The notes below the pieces were generated by a model. The model saw only the letters and a program-made list of their open reading frames with translations, had not been told where the DNA came from and searched no databases. The position numbers were made by a program, and so were the translations under genes. DNA of 64,000 nucleotides from Pseudomonas entomophila (GTDB lineage Bacteria; Pseudomonadota; Gammaproteobacteria; Pseudomonadales; Pseudomonadaceae), in NCBI RefSeq assembly GCF_029193575.1, contig NZ_JARGCS010000056.1, forward strand, positions 496,001-560,000, given 5' to 3'. Of the stretch, positions 35,346 through 43,062 are shown in pieces. Every line of letters begins with the position of its first letter. Positions within the stretch are counted from its first letter, which is position 1.

Positions 35346-36307
35346 GCCGCGCCCTGCAACTGCGCCAGGGCGATGCGCACGGCCTTGCGCACCTCCGGGT
35401 CGCTGTCGCCTTCGGCCACGCGCAAGGCCGCCAGGGCCTGGGTGTCGCCCAGCTCACCGAGGGCCAGCGCGGCCTCCTTGCGCAGGTTGGCGATGCCGTG
35501 GCCGAGCAGTTCGGCCAACGCCGCCAGCGCCTGGCGATGGCGCAAGCGCCCCAGCGAACGCGCCGCGCGCAGGCGCACCTGCCAGTAGCTGTCGTCCAGC
35601 GCCTGGACCAAGGCCGGGCCGGCATCGGCATGGCCGACCTTGCCCAAGGTGGTGGCGGCTTCTTCGCGCACCTGCCAGGCCTCGTCGGCCAACGCCGCGA
35701 TCAGCGCCGGCAGCACGCGGGCATCGCGGGCCAGGCCCAGGGCGCCGATGGCGGCGCGGCGCACCTCGGTGTCCGGTTCGCTGCCGGCCAGGCGCGCCAG
35801 GGCGGGCAACGCCGGTTCGTGCTTGAGCCAACCCAGAATGCCCACCGCCTCGCGGCGCACTGCCGCAACGCTGTCCGCCAGCGCCAGCAGCGCCGGGGTC
35901 GCCGCCTCTTCCAGGCGCAGCTCGCGCAGGGCACGCAGGGCACTGGCGCGCACGAAGGCATCGGCATGCGCGGCCCAGGGCAAGATCAGCAGCCCGGCCT
36001 CCAGGCTCTTGAGCTCGCTCAGGCTCTGCGCCGCCGCCAGGCGCACCGGTTCGGCGGCATCGGCCAGGGCCGCGCACAAGGCCTGCACCACTTCCGGCTC
36101 CTCCCAGGCTTCGAGCAGCCGCGCGGCTTCGGCGCGCACCTCGGCGCGGGGGTCGACCAGCAGCGCATCGGTGAGCCACGGCAGGCCGTCGGGGTCTTCC
36201 AGGTCGGCCAGCTCGATCAGCGCGATGCGCCGCACGCCTTCATCGGCGTCGTTCAGGCGCGGCAGCAGGTCGAGGATGTCGGGGTTGTCGGTGGTTCGTT
36301 CGGTCAT
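35342..36307 (-). CDS. HEAT-repeat protein
   Basis: A 321-residue all-helical solenoid of about nine or ten HEAT/PBS-lyase-like repeats with the pattern D..WQVRxxAAxxLGxLG (DEAWQVREEAATTLGKVG, DSYWQVRLRAARSLGRL, HGIANLRKEAALALGELG). No signal peptide or membrane segment. Such proteins are scaffolds or help insert cofactors (phycobilin-lyase and IaiH-type families). It overlaps the ATPase gene by 4 nt and the DUF971 gene by 4 nt, so its amount is tied to the transporter and the redox pair. Specific partner unknown. Confidence 0.85.
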   Translation of the reverse strand: MTERTTDNPDILDLLPRLNDADEGVRRIALIELADLEDPDGLPWLTDALLVDPRAEVRAEAARLLEAWEEPEVVQALCAALADAAEPVRLAAAQSLSELKSLEAGLLILPWAAHADAFVRASALRALRELRLEEAATPALLALADSVAAVRREAVGILGWLKHEPALPALARLAGSEPDTEVRRAAIGALGLARDARVLPALIAALADEAWQVREEAATTLGKVGHADAGPALVQALDDSYWQVRLRAARSLGRLRHRQALAALAELLGHGIANLRKEAALALGELGDTQALAALRVAEGDSDPEVRKAVRIALAQLQGAA

Positions 36308-37164
36308 AGGGCGATCCGTAGCGGTGGGTGGTCGCTGTCGGGCAGGCCGAGCGGGGTCAGGCGCGGCAATTCGCGGCCTTCCTCGTGGCGCAGCAGGGCC
36401 AGGCAGTGACGCTTGAGGTGGGTGAACGCCGGGCTGGTCAACAGGCTGGCGCGGCGTGGGCGCGGGAAATCCAGGCGCAGGTCTTCGATGAAGCGCCCGG
36501 GGCGCGGGCTCATCACCAGCACGCGGTCGGCGAGGAACAGCGCCTCGTCGATATCGTGGGTGACGAACACCACGGTGGTGCGGATGCGGGTCCAGATGTC
36601 CAGCAGCAGCTCCTGCATGCGCGCGCGGGTCTGCGCGTCGAGGGCGCCGAAGGGCTCGTCCATCAGCAACAGGCGCGGGCGGTTGATCAGCACCCGGGCG
36701 ATTTCCGCACGCTGCTGCATGCCACCGGAGAGTTGGCTCGGCCAGCGGTCGGCGAAGTCGGCCAGGCCCACCAGGTGCAGCAGCTCGTAGGCCCGGCGGT
36801 GACGCTCAGGCTTGCTCTGGCCCTGCATCTTCAGGCCGAAGGCGACGTTGTCGAGCACGCTGCGCCAGGGCAGCAGGGTGTGGTGCTGGAACACCATGCC
36901 GCGCTCGGGCGATGGCCCGTCGATGGCCTGGCCGTCCACCAGCAACTGGCCGCTGGCGGGCGTCAGGTGCCCGGCCAGGGCGCCGAGCAAGGTGGACTTG
37001 CCGCAGCCCGAGGGGCCGAGGATGCAGACGAACTCGCCCGGGGCGATGGCCAGGTCCAGCGCCTGTACCGCCTCGAACGCCGCACGGCCCTCGCCCAGGC
37101 GGATCGACACGCCACGCGCCTCGATGCGCCCCGGCTCCGGGGCCTGTTGGTAGCTGCTCATCAT
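36304..37164 (-). CDS. ABC transporter ATP-binding protein (TauB/SsuB family)
   Basis: A 286-residue ATPase with Walker A GPSGCGKST, Q-loop MVFQHHTLLPWRSVLDN, signature LSGGMQQR, Walker B LLLMDEPFGALD and H-loop VFVTHDIDEALFLA. The C-terminal 60 residues (FIEDLRLDFPRPRRASLL) are the usual nitrate/sulfonate/taurine tail. Two adjacent ATG codons are possible (37164 and 37161); both overlap the permease stop. Part of the GntR-led operon. Confidence 0.9.
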   Translation of the reverse strand: MMSSYQQAPEPGRIEARGVSIRLGEGRAAFEAVQALDLAIAPGEFVCILGPSGCGKSTLLGALAGHLTPASGQLLVDGQAIDGPSPERGMVFQHHTLLPWRSVLDNVAFGLKMQGQSKPERHRRAYELLHLVGLADFADRWPSQLSGGMQQRAEIARVLINRPRLLLMDEPFGALDAQTRARMQELLLDIWTRIRTTVVFVTHDIDEALFLADRVLVMSPRPGRFIEDLRLDFPRPRRASLLTSPAFTHLKRHCLALLRHEEGRELPRLTPLGLPDSDHPPLRIAL

Positions 37165-37943
37165 GACGCCCTCCGCGCCCGGTACCACGGGGTGGCGAGC
37201 GCGCCAAGGCGCTTGACCAAGGCACTGCTGCCCATGCCGAGCACGCCGATCAGCAGCATGCCGACGATGATGTCGGGGTAGTTCTGCAAGGTGTAGGACT
37301 CCCAGGTGTAGTAACCGATGCCGAACTGCCCGGAGATCATCTCGGCGGTGACCAGGCAGAACCACGAGGTGCCCATGCCGATCGCAAGGCCCGTGACGAT
37401 GCTCGGCAGCGCCCCCGGCAGCACCACCTCGCGCAGGATCGCCCAGCGCCCGGCGCCCAGGCTGCGCGCCGAGGCCACCAGGCGCGGGTCGACCGCTTCC
37501 ACGCCGTGCACGGTGTTGAGCAGGATGGGGAACAACGCGCCGGTGAAGGTGATGAACACCATCGACAGCTCCGAGGACGGGAACATCAGGATCGCCAGGG
37601 GAATCCACGCCACCGCCGGGATCGGCCGCAGCACTTCCAGCGGCGGCAGCAGGGTGTCCTCGGCCCACTTCGAGCGACCGATCAGCAGCCCCAGCGCCAC
37701 GCCCAGCAGCGCCGCCGACAGGTAGCCGGCGAACACGCGCGACAGGCTGCTGGTCAGGTGCGCCAGCAGCGCGTTGGAGGCCAGCAGTTGCCACGCGGCG
37801 TCGAGCACCGCGCCCGGAGTGGGCACGTAGGTGAAGGTGAACAGGCCCAGGTTCAGCTTGTGGCTGGCGGCCAACTGCCAGAACAGCAGGCAGGCCAGCA
37901 GCGAGGCCAAGCGCACGGGCCAGCGGGCGAGGGAGCGGCTCAT
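37161..37943 (-). CDS. ABC transporter permease (TauC/SsuC family)
   Basis: A 260-residue inner-membrane permease with about six helices and the family EAA loop around VASARSLGAGRWAILREVVLPGALPS. EVLRPIPAVAWIPLAILMF is the standard sulfonate/nitrate permease motif. It overlaps the ATPase gene and is 23 nt after the binding-protein gene. With its partners it makes one importer whose ligand is not evident from sequence. Confidence 0.9.
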   Translation of the reverse strand: MSRSLARWPVRLASLLACLLFWQLAASHKLNLGLFTFTYVPTPGAVLDAAWQLLASNALLAHLTSSLSRVFAGYLSAALLGVALGLLIGRSKWAEDTLLPPLEVLRPIPAVAWIPLAILMFPSSELSMVFITFTGALFPILLNTVHGVEAVDPRLVASARSLGAGRWAILREVVLPGALPSIVTGLAIGMGTSWFCLVTAEMISGQFGIGYYTWESYTLQNYPDIIVGMLLIGVLGMGSSALVKRLGALATPWYRARRAS

Positions 37944-37966
37944 CGGGGTTCTCCGGGTGGGGCCGG

Positions 37967-39373
37967 TCAGCGCTGGGCGACCAGGGTGCGGTTGGCGCCG
38001 GTGAAGTCCAGCGTCTCGCCGCCGTGGGCCTTGGCGTACTGCTCGGCCTGGTCCTTGAGCAGGAAGGCGGCCAGCTCACCCTTGCCGTTGCGCACGAACC
38101 AGGCCTGGTTGGCCAGCAGCTTGATGCCGCTGTCGGCGGCCTGGGCATAGATGGCGCGGATGTCCTTGCCTTCCTGTTCCAGCTGGGCCAGGGCGGTGAG
38201 CGCGGCCTCGGGCGAGGCGTAGTGGCGCACCTTGTCCTCGCCACGCACCCAGATCTGCGCCAGGCGGCTGAAGTCGGTGATCGGCTTGCCGGTCGCGGCG
38301 TCGTTGGCCTTGAGCGGCAGCGGGGCGTAGTCCTTCAGGGCCTTGTCGTAGTCCTGGCCGGCCTGCTTGAAGGCCGCGCGGATGTACTGGTCGTCGATGA
38401 ACTGCTGGGTGTCCAGGCCGCGATCGGTCTTCTTCAGCAGCTTCAGGGTGTCGATGGAGGTGGCCACGGCCTGGCGGTATTCAGGCTTCCAGGTCAGGTC
38501 GCGGGTCTGCAGGCCGAGCGGGCCGTGGAACAGGTAGTTGACCTCGGCCTCGATGCCGGTGACTTTCTCGATCAGCTCGCTGTACTTCTCGGGCTCGGCG
38601 GCGATCAGGCGGTTGGCTTCGAGGCTGGCGCGCAGGTAGGCGGTGACCACTTCCGGGTACTTCTTCGCGTAGTCGCCATCGACCAGCGCGCCGTGGAAGG
38701 TCGGCGCGTTGGCCTGGGAGCCGTCGTAGATCTTGCGGGCGAAGCCACGGTTGGGGAACAGCTCGGCGAACGGCACGAAGTCGGCGTGCGCTTCGATGCG
38801 GTTGCTGCGCAGGGCGGAGCCGGCGATTTCCGGGGCCTGGGCGATGATCTTCACGTCCTTGGCCGGGTCCCAGCCCTGGGCGGCGATGGCGCGCAAGAGC
38901 ATGCCGTGGGCGGTGGAGGCGAACGGCACGGAGATGGTCTTGCCCTTGAGCTCGGCCAGCGACTGCACGCTGGAGGAAGCCGGCACCACGATGCCGTTGC
39001 CGCTGCCGTGCACGCTGCCGGAGAGCACGCTGATGAACAGGCTGCGCTTGCCGGCGTCGAGGTGGGCGACACCGTTGAACGAACCGGGGAAGTCGGCCAT
39101 GGCGCCGAAGTCGAGCTTGCCGGCGACCATCTCGTTGGTCAGCGGCGCGCCGCTGGTGAAGTTCTTCCACTCGACCTGGTAGGTGGCGTCCTTGTACTTG
39201 CCGTCGTGCGGCAGGTACTTGTCGAGCAGGCCCAGCTCGCGGATCAGCAGGCCGCCGGTGGCGCAGTTGATGGTGGTGTCCTGGGTGCCGATGGCCACAC
39301 GGATGGTCTCGGCGCTGGCGTTCAGGCCAGCGATCGCCAGCGCGAGGCCGGCCACGGTTGCTACAAGGCGCAT
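37967..39373 (-). CDS. ABC transporter substrate-binding protein, large TauA/SsuA-like form
   Basis: A 468-residue binding protein, about 120 residues longer than usual TauA/SsuA. The signal peptide ends in LNASAETIRVAIG. TFTSGAPLTNEMVAGKLDFGAMADFPGS, GKTISVPFASTAHGMLLRAIAAQGWDP and ALVDGDYAKKYPEVVTAYLRASLEAN are family landmarks. The additional C-terminal part (from about residue 340, IWVRGEDKVRHYASPEAALTAL) carries a heme- or thiol-binding-like domain only by loose resemblance, so I leave it unassigned. It is encoded between the ferredoxin and permease genes. Confidence 0.85.
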   Translation of the reverse strand: MRLVATVAGLALAIAGLNASAETIRVAIGTQDTTINCATGGLLIRELGLLDKYLPHDGKYKDATYQVEWKNFTSGAPLTNEMVAGKLDFGAMADFPGSFNGVAHLDAGKRSLFISVLSGSVHGSGNGIVVPASSSVQSLAELKGKTISVPFASTAHGMLLRAIAAQGWDPAKDVKIIAQAPEIAGSALRSNRIEAHADFVPFAELFPNRGFARKIYDGSQANAPTFHGALVDGDYAKKYPEVVTAYLRASLEANRLIAAEPEKYSELIEKVTGIEAEVNYLFHGPLGLQTRDLTWKPEYRQAVATSIDTLKLLKKTDRGLDTQQFIDDQYIRAAFKQAGQDYDKALKDYAPLPLKANDAATGKPITDFSRLAQIWVRGEDKVRHYASPEAALTALAQLEQEGKDIRAIYAQAADSGIKLLANQAWFVRNGKGELAAFLLKDQAEQYAKAHGGETLDFTGANRTLVAQR

Positions 39374-39495
39374 GGGTGTTTCCCCTCGAATCATTTAGGT
39401 ATTGGAATCGTCTCCGCCACCAGGCTTGGGTGGTGGGAAACGAGGGGCTTGCGGTGCGGGCGTCCGGTGGTTCGCCGGATGGCTTGGGTGCGGAG

Positions 39496-39741
39496 CTAGC
39501 GCAGCAGGTAGGGGATATCCACCTTCACGGCGCCGGTCGGGCAGTCCTTCTCGCAGGGCATGCAGTACCAGCATTCGTCGAAGGCCATGTAGGCCTTCTG
39601 GGTGGCTGGGTTGATGGCCAACAGGTCCATGGGGCAGACCTCGACGCAGACGGTGCAGCCTTTTTCGGCGATGCACTTGTCTTCGTCGATGGTCACCGGG
39701 GCGCTGCTGCGGAAGAAGATTTCCTGGGGTTGGTAGGCCAT
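39496..39741 (-). CDS. AprB-like 2[4Fe-4S] ferredoxin
   Basis: An 81-residue ferredoxin with two cluster motifs, CIAEKGCTVCVEVCP (C-x5-C-x2-C-x3-CP) and CWYCMPCEKDCP (C-x2-C-x2-C-x3-CP). The spacing and the surrounding KAYMAFDECWYC resemble the beta subunit of adenylylsulfate reductase. It is encoded 126 nt downstream of the flavoprotein gene, with a REP pair in the gap, and should pass electrons to or from that flavoprotein. The start at 39741 (MAYQPQEIFF) was chosen; the frame is open to 39864 through REP sequence. Confidence 0.88.
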   Translation of the reverse strand: MAYQPQEIFFRSSAPVTIDEDKCIAEKGCTVCVEVCPMDLLAINPATQKAYMAFDECWYCMPCEKDCPTGAVKVDIPYLLR

Positions 39742-39787
39742 TTCACGGGGTCCTAGGGGCCTTTTGGCCCTCGTTTTGGAATCAGGG

Positions 39788-39856
39788 GATCGCGGGGCAA
39801 GCCCGCGCCTACAGGGGCGCCGCCGTGCCTGTGGGAGCGGGCTTGCCCCGCGAGAG
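39788..39856. repeat. REP-type pair inside the GntR-led operon
   Basis: Inverted REP cores fill the gap between the flavoprotein stop and the ferredoxin start. It may adjust the flavoprotein:ferredoxin ratio by mRNA processing or partial termination. Confidence 0.8.
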
Positions 39857-39867
39857 GGTGTCAAGCC

Positions 39868-41592
39868 TCACGCCGCATCGGCCTTCACCCGCAGCCGGTC
39901 GTAGGCGGTCTGTTCGTCGGCATCCAGCGCAATCAGGTACGGCTCGACCGGTTTCTTGAAGCTGGTCATTTCTCCGTCCTCGCCCTTCTTCAGGTGACAG
40001 TGGCAGAACCACTCGCCGTCGTTGCGCTCGGGGTAGTCCACCCGGTGGTGGTACAACCCCCAGCGGCTCTCCTCGCGGAACAGCGAGGCCCGCGCGGCCA
40101 TCTCGGCACAGTCGCGGATGACCGCCACCTCCATCGCGCGCATCAACTCGTGGGGGTTGCTGGCCTTCATCTGCGCCAGGTCGCGCTCGATCTCGGCAAA
40201 GCGCGCCAGGCCGATCTCCATCTTCTTGGTCACCTTCGGCGGTTGCAGGTAGTCGTTGACCATGCGCCGCAGCTTGTACTCGACCTGCGCCGGCGGCAGG
40301 CCGTGCTCGCGCTGCAGCGGGGCGAACACCCGCGCCTGCTCGCGCTCGACCTGCGCCGTATCGACCTCGGCGAATTCACGGCCCTGCACGTAGCGCGCGG
40401 CGTTGGCCCCGGCGAACCAGCCATAGGTGAAGGCGCCGAGCATGTAGTTGTGCGGCACCGCGGCCATGTCGCCGGCGGCGTACAGGCCCTTCACGCTGGT
40501 CTCGGCCTTTTCGTTGACCCACACCCCCGAGGCCGAATGCCCGGAGCAGAAGCCGATCTCGGAGATGTGCATCTCGACCATGTGCTGGCGGTAGTCGGTG
40601 CCACGCCCGGCGTGGAATTGGCCACGGCTGGGGCGTTCGTTGCTGTGCAGGATTTCTTCGATGGTCTGGATGGTTTCCTCGGCCAGGTGGTCGAGCTTGA
40701 GGAACACCGGGCCGTTGCCGCCTTCGAGCTCCTGGTGGAACTCCCACATCATCTGCCCGCTCCAGTAGTCGCACTCGATGAAGCGCTCGCCCTTGCTGTT
40801 AGCGGTGTAGCCACCCAGCGGGCCGGTGACGTAGGCGCAGGCCGGGCCGTTGTAGTCCTTGATCAACGGGTTGATCTGGAAGCACTCGAGGTTGGCCAGC
40901 TCGGCACCAGCATGGTAGGCCATGGCGTAGCCGTCGCCAGCGTTGGTCGGGTTCTCGTAGGTGCCCATCAGGTAACCGGACGACGGCAGGCCCAGGCGCC
41001 CGGCGGCGCCACAGGCGAGGATCACCGCCTTGGCGCGGACCACGCGGAACTCACCGCTGCGGCAGTCGAAACCGAGCACCCCGGCGGCGGCGCCTTCGCC
41101 GTCGAGCAGCACACGGGTGCAGACCATGCGGTTGCTGATCTCCACCCGGGCGCGCTTGAGCTGGCGGTACAGCACCTTCTTGATGTCGTGCCCCTCGGGC
41201 ATCGGCAGCACGTAGGCGCCCATGTGGTGGACCTTCTTCACCGCGTAGTCGCCGGTTTCGTCCTTCTCGAACTTCACACCCCAGCGGTCGAGCTGCTCGA
41301 TGGTCTCGAAGCTGTGGGTGGCGTAGGCGTGCACAGCGGCCTGGTTGACGATGCCGTCGTTGGCCACGGTGATTTCCTTGGTGTACTGCTCGGGCGTGGC
41401 GTGGCCGGGGATGATGGCGTTGTTCAGGCCATCCATGCCCATGCTGATGGCGCCGCTGCGCTTGACGTTGGCCTTGTCGAGCAGCAGCACGCGCAGGGTC
41501 TTGTCGTGCTCCTTGGCCTTGATCGCGGCCATCGGCCCGGCGGTGCCGCCGCCGATGACGATGATGTCGTAGTCCTGGGTGGCGATGCTCAT
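39868..41592 (-). CDS. FAD-dependent oxidoreductase, fumarate reductase/AprA-like
   Basis: A 574-residue flavoprotein. The N-terminal FAD motif is IIVIGGGTAGPMAAIKAKE, with the second cofactor segment AVILACGAAGRLGLPSSGY and the C-terminal ASGVWVNEKAETSVKGLYAAGDMAAVPHNYMLGAFTYGWFAGANAARYV. The domain order is that of the succinate dehydrogenase/fumarate reductase/APS reductase alpha subunits. With the AprB-like ferredoxin it forms a probable two-subunit redox enzyme. The setting next to a TauABC-like importer suggests a sulfur or sulfonate substrate, but this is not proven; APS reduction itself is unlikely in an assimilatory pseudomonad with no sat or dsr genes nearby. It overlaps the gntR stop by 4 nt. 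Confidence 0.83.
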   Translation of the reverse strand: MSIATQDYDIIVIGGGTAGPMAAIKAKEHDKTLRVLLLDKANVKRSGAISMGMDGLNNAIIPGHATPEQYTKEITVANDGIVNQAAVHAYATHSFETIEQLDRWGVKFEKDETGDYAVKKVHHMGAYVLPMPEGHDIKKVLYRQLKRARVEISNRMVCTRVLLDGEGAAAGVLGFDCRSGEFRVVRAKAVILACGAAGRLGLPSSGYLMGTYENPTNAGDGYAMAYHAGAELANLECFQINPLIKDYNGPACAYVTGPLGGYTANSKGERFIECDYWSGQMMWEFHQELEGGNGPVFLKLDHLAEETIQTIEEILHSNERPSRGQFHAGRGTDYRQHMVEMHISEIGFCSGHSASGVWVNEKAETSVKGLYAAGDMAAVPHNYMLGAFTYGWFAGANAARYVQGREFAEVDTAQVEREQARVFAPLQREHGLPPAQVEYKLRRMVNDYLQPPKVTKKMEIGLARFAEIERDLAQMKASNPHELMRAMEVAVIRDCAEMAARASLFREESRWGLYHHRVDYPERNDGEWFCHCHLKKGEDGEMTSFKKPVEPYLIALDADEQTAYDRLRVKADAA

Positions 41593-42338
41593 GGCTTGGC
41601 CCCTTTCTGGCGGTCGATGCGCAGGCGGTACTGGAAGGCATCGCCGCGGTAGTAGAGGTGTTCGAAGTCCAGCGGCGTACCGTCGGCGGCGTGGGTCAGG
41701 CGCTCGATACGCATGATCGGCGAGCCCTCTTCCACTTCCAGGGCCTGGGTCAGGTCGCTGTCGGCGAGCACTGCGTCGATGGCCAGGTCCGCATGGCCGA
41801 GGGCGATGCCGCAGTCGTTCTCCAGCAACAGGAAGATGTCGCGGGTGACCAGGTCGGCTTTTTCCAGCTTTTCCCCAACGGCCTTGGGCAACCAGGTCAG
41901 CTCCAGCGAGATCGGCTCGCGGTTGATCAAGCGCACCCGGCGGATCTCGGTGACCAGGCTGCCCTCCTCCACTTGCAGGCGCGCCGCCACCAGGGCGTTG
42001 GCCGGCACGTGGCGGAAACTGCGCAGGCGGTTGAGCACTTCGTAGCCCATCTGCGTCATCGACTCGGCCAGCCCTTGCAGGGTGCTGACGTTCTGGAACG
42101 CCTTGGGCTTGGCGACGAAGGTGCCCTTGCCGTGGATCTTGAAGATCAGCCCTTCCTTCTGCAGGTCGCCCAGCGCCTGACGCACGGTGATGCGGCTGAC
42201 CTCGAAGGCTTTGCCCAGCTCGCTCTCCGACGGCATGCGGCTGTGCGGTGGGTAGGTGCCGTCGAGAATGCGCTCGCGCAGCAGTTCCTTAAGCTGGGTA
42301 TAGAGCGGTACCGGGGACAAGGGGAGCAGTTCGGCCAT
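41589..42338 (-). CDS. GntR/HutC-family transcriptional regulator
   Basis: A 249-residue regulator with an N-terminal winged helix (VPLYTQLKELLRERILDGTYPPHSRMPSESELGKAFEVSRITVRQALGDLQKEGLIFKIHGKGTFVA) and a UTRA effector domain (about 80-240: RLRSFRHVPANALVAARLQVEEGSLVTEIRRVR). HutC-type proteins usually repress their own operon until an effector related to the transported compound binds. It is the first gene of an eight-gene operon, and a perfect 16-bp palindrome lies 25 bp upstream, consistent with autoregulation. Confidence 0.9.
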   Translation of the reverse strand: MAELLPLSPVPLYTQLKELLRERILDGTYPPHSRMPSESELGKAFEVSRITVRQALGDLQKEGLIFKIHGKGTFVAKPKAFQNVSTLQGLAESMTQMGYEVLNRLRSFRHVPANALVAARLQVEEGSLVTEIRRVRLINREPISLELTWLPKAVGEKLEKADLVTRDIFLLLENDCGIALGHADLAIDAVLADSDLTQALEVEEGSPIMRIERLTHAADGTPLDFEHLYYRGDAFQYRLRIDRQKGAKP

Positions 42339-42362
42339 GGGTCTCGTTTCGCTGGTTGGCTG

Positions 42363-42378
42363 ACTTGTTATAACAAGT
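42363..42378. promoter_or_regulatory. Palindromic operator upstream of the GntR-led operon
   Basis: A perfect 16-bp palindrome, ACTTGTTATAACAAGT, ends 25 bp before the gntR start. HutC-family operators commonly have this GT..TATA..AC form, so it is the likely self-operator for the eight genes down to 35067. Confidence 0.7.
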
Positions 42379-42521
42379 TGTGACCAGAGAGTAGCGAGCA
42401 TAAGGGGTGGCTGGGAAATACCGATATGGCATATGGATAGATGGCGCCGGAACAGGCAAAAACAGCTACGGATCAAGGCGATGGACGCCACCAACACAGA
42501 TGGGTATGATTGCGCCCCGTT

Positions 42522-42598
42522 GCACTCGTAGCTCAGCTGGATAGAGTACTGCCCTCCGAAGGCAGGGGTCGTGGGTTCGAATCCCGCCGAGTGCGCCA
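42522..42598 (+). tRNA. tRNA-Arg (anticodon CCG)
   Basis: A complete 77-nt cloverleaf with encoded CCA: acceptor GCACTCG/CGAGTGC, anticodon stem CTGCC/GGCAG with loop CTCCGAA (anticodon CCG, reading CGG), and T-loop GGTTCGAATCC. The 3' 49 nt of the gene are also the left end of the integrated island, so the island restores an intact tRNA after insertion. Confidence 0.97.
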
Positions 42599-42599
42599 T
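42550..42599 (+). repeat. attL: 50-bp core within tRNA-Arg
   Basis: The last 49 nt of tRNA-Arg plus one T are repeated exactly at 52320-52369. Confidence 0.95.
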
Positions 42600-42643
42600 G
42601 AATTCTGCCCCTTCCGTGGCATCACACTGACAGCAGGCCAAGG

Positions 42644-42671
42644 CCGTGACAGCAGCGTGACAGCAAAAAGC
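42644..42671 (+). repeat. Left arm-type repeat of the island
   Basis: A 28-bp tandem of the motif TGACAGCA followed by AAAAGC, repeated with one mismatch and in the same orientation near the right end (52206-52233). A further single TGACAGCA lies at about 42628. The likely role is integrase or excisionase arm binding. Confidence 0.6.
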
Positions 42672-42691
42672 CCCGAATATCGGGGCTTTTT
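42665..42691 (+). terminator. Intrinsic terminator inside attL side
   Basis: AAAAAGCCCCG-aatat-CGGGGCTTTTT, about 70 nt after the tRNA. It can end tRNA transcription and also transcription of the island's leftward genes. Confidence 0.85.
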
Positions 42692-42783
42692 CATGCCTGA
42701 CGCACTAGATTCAGTGCCGCTCGAAAGCCTGGCAAGTCAGGTGGTCTCCTCAAATATGAGGACACCCCCATGGTGATTGCGGA

Positions 42784-43062
42784 TCACTTGCCTACCTCTA
42801 CAGGCTTGATGAATTCGCGTAGGAGCGGCATCAGGTTTTGCCGCATTCTGACTACAGCTTGTTCGGCAGTGATCGGCTGTAGATCGGGGTCGAGGTTCCA
42901 CAGGGCTGCCGTTATGTGCCCCATGATCACCGCTACCAGTTCGGACCGCTCGACGTGGTCCCGCGCAGACCTTTCCCCTGTGTCCACCTTGAACACCTGG
43001 TCGCTCACGACTCCCGCAATAGCGACGACTAGTTCATTGTGGTCAATTTGATTGATGTTCAT
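42784..43062 (-). CDS. Hypothetical small phage-type protein
   Basis: A 92-residue acidic protein beginning MNINQIDHNELVVAIAGVVSDQV, with a helical C-terminus (VVRMRQNLMPLLREFIKPVEVG). Its ATG overlaps the tape-measure stop by one nucleotide (TGATG), so it is expressed with it. No recognisable domain or signal peptide. Last gene of the structural block, ending about 185 nt from attL. Confidence 0.65.
   Translation of the reverse strand: MNINQIDHNELVVAIAGVVSDQVFKVDTGERSARDHVERSELVAVIMGHITAALWNLDPDLQPITAEQAVVRMRQNLMPLLREFIKPVEVGK

Noticed and set aside
42510..42600. Protein-like frames antisense to the tRNA (MAHSAGFEPTTPAFGG), also at 52320-52370
   Set aside because: They are the complement of the tRNA-Arg T-arm and att core; a frequent spurious annotation.
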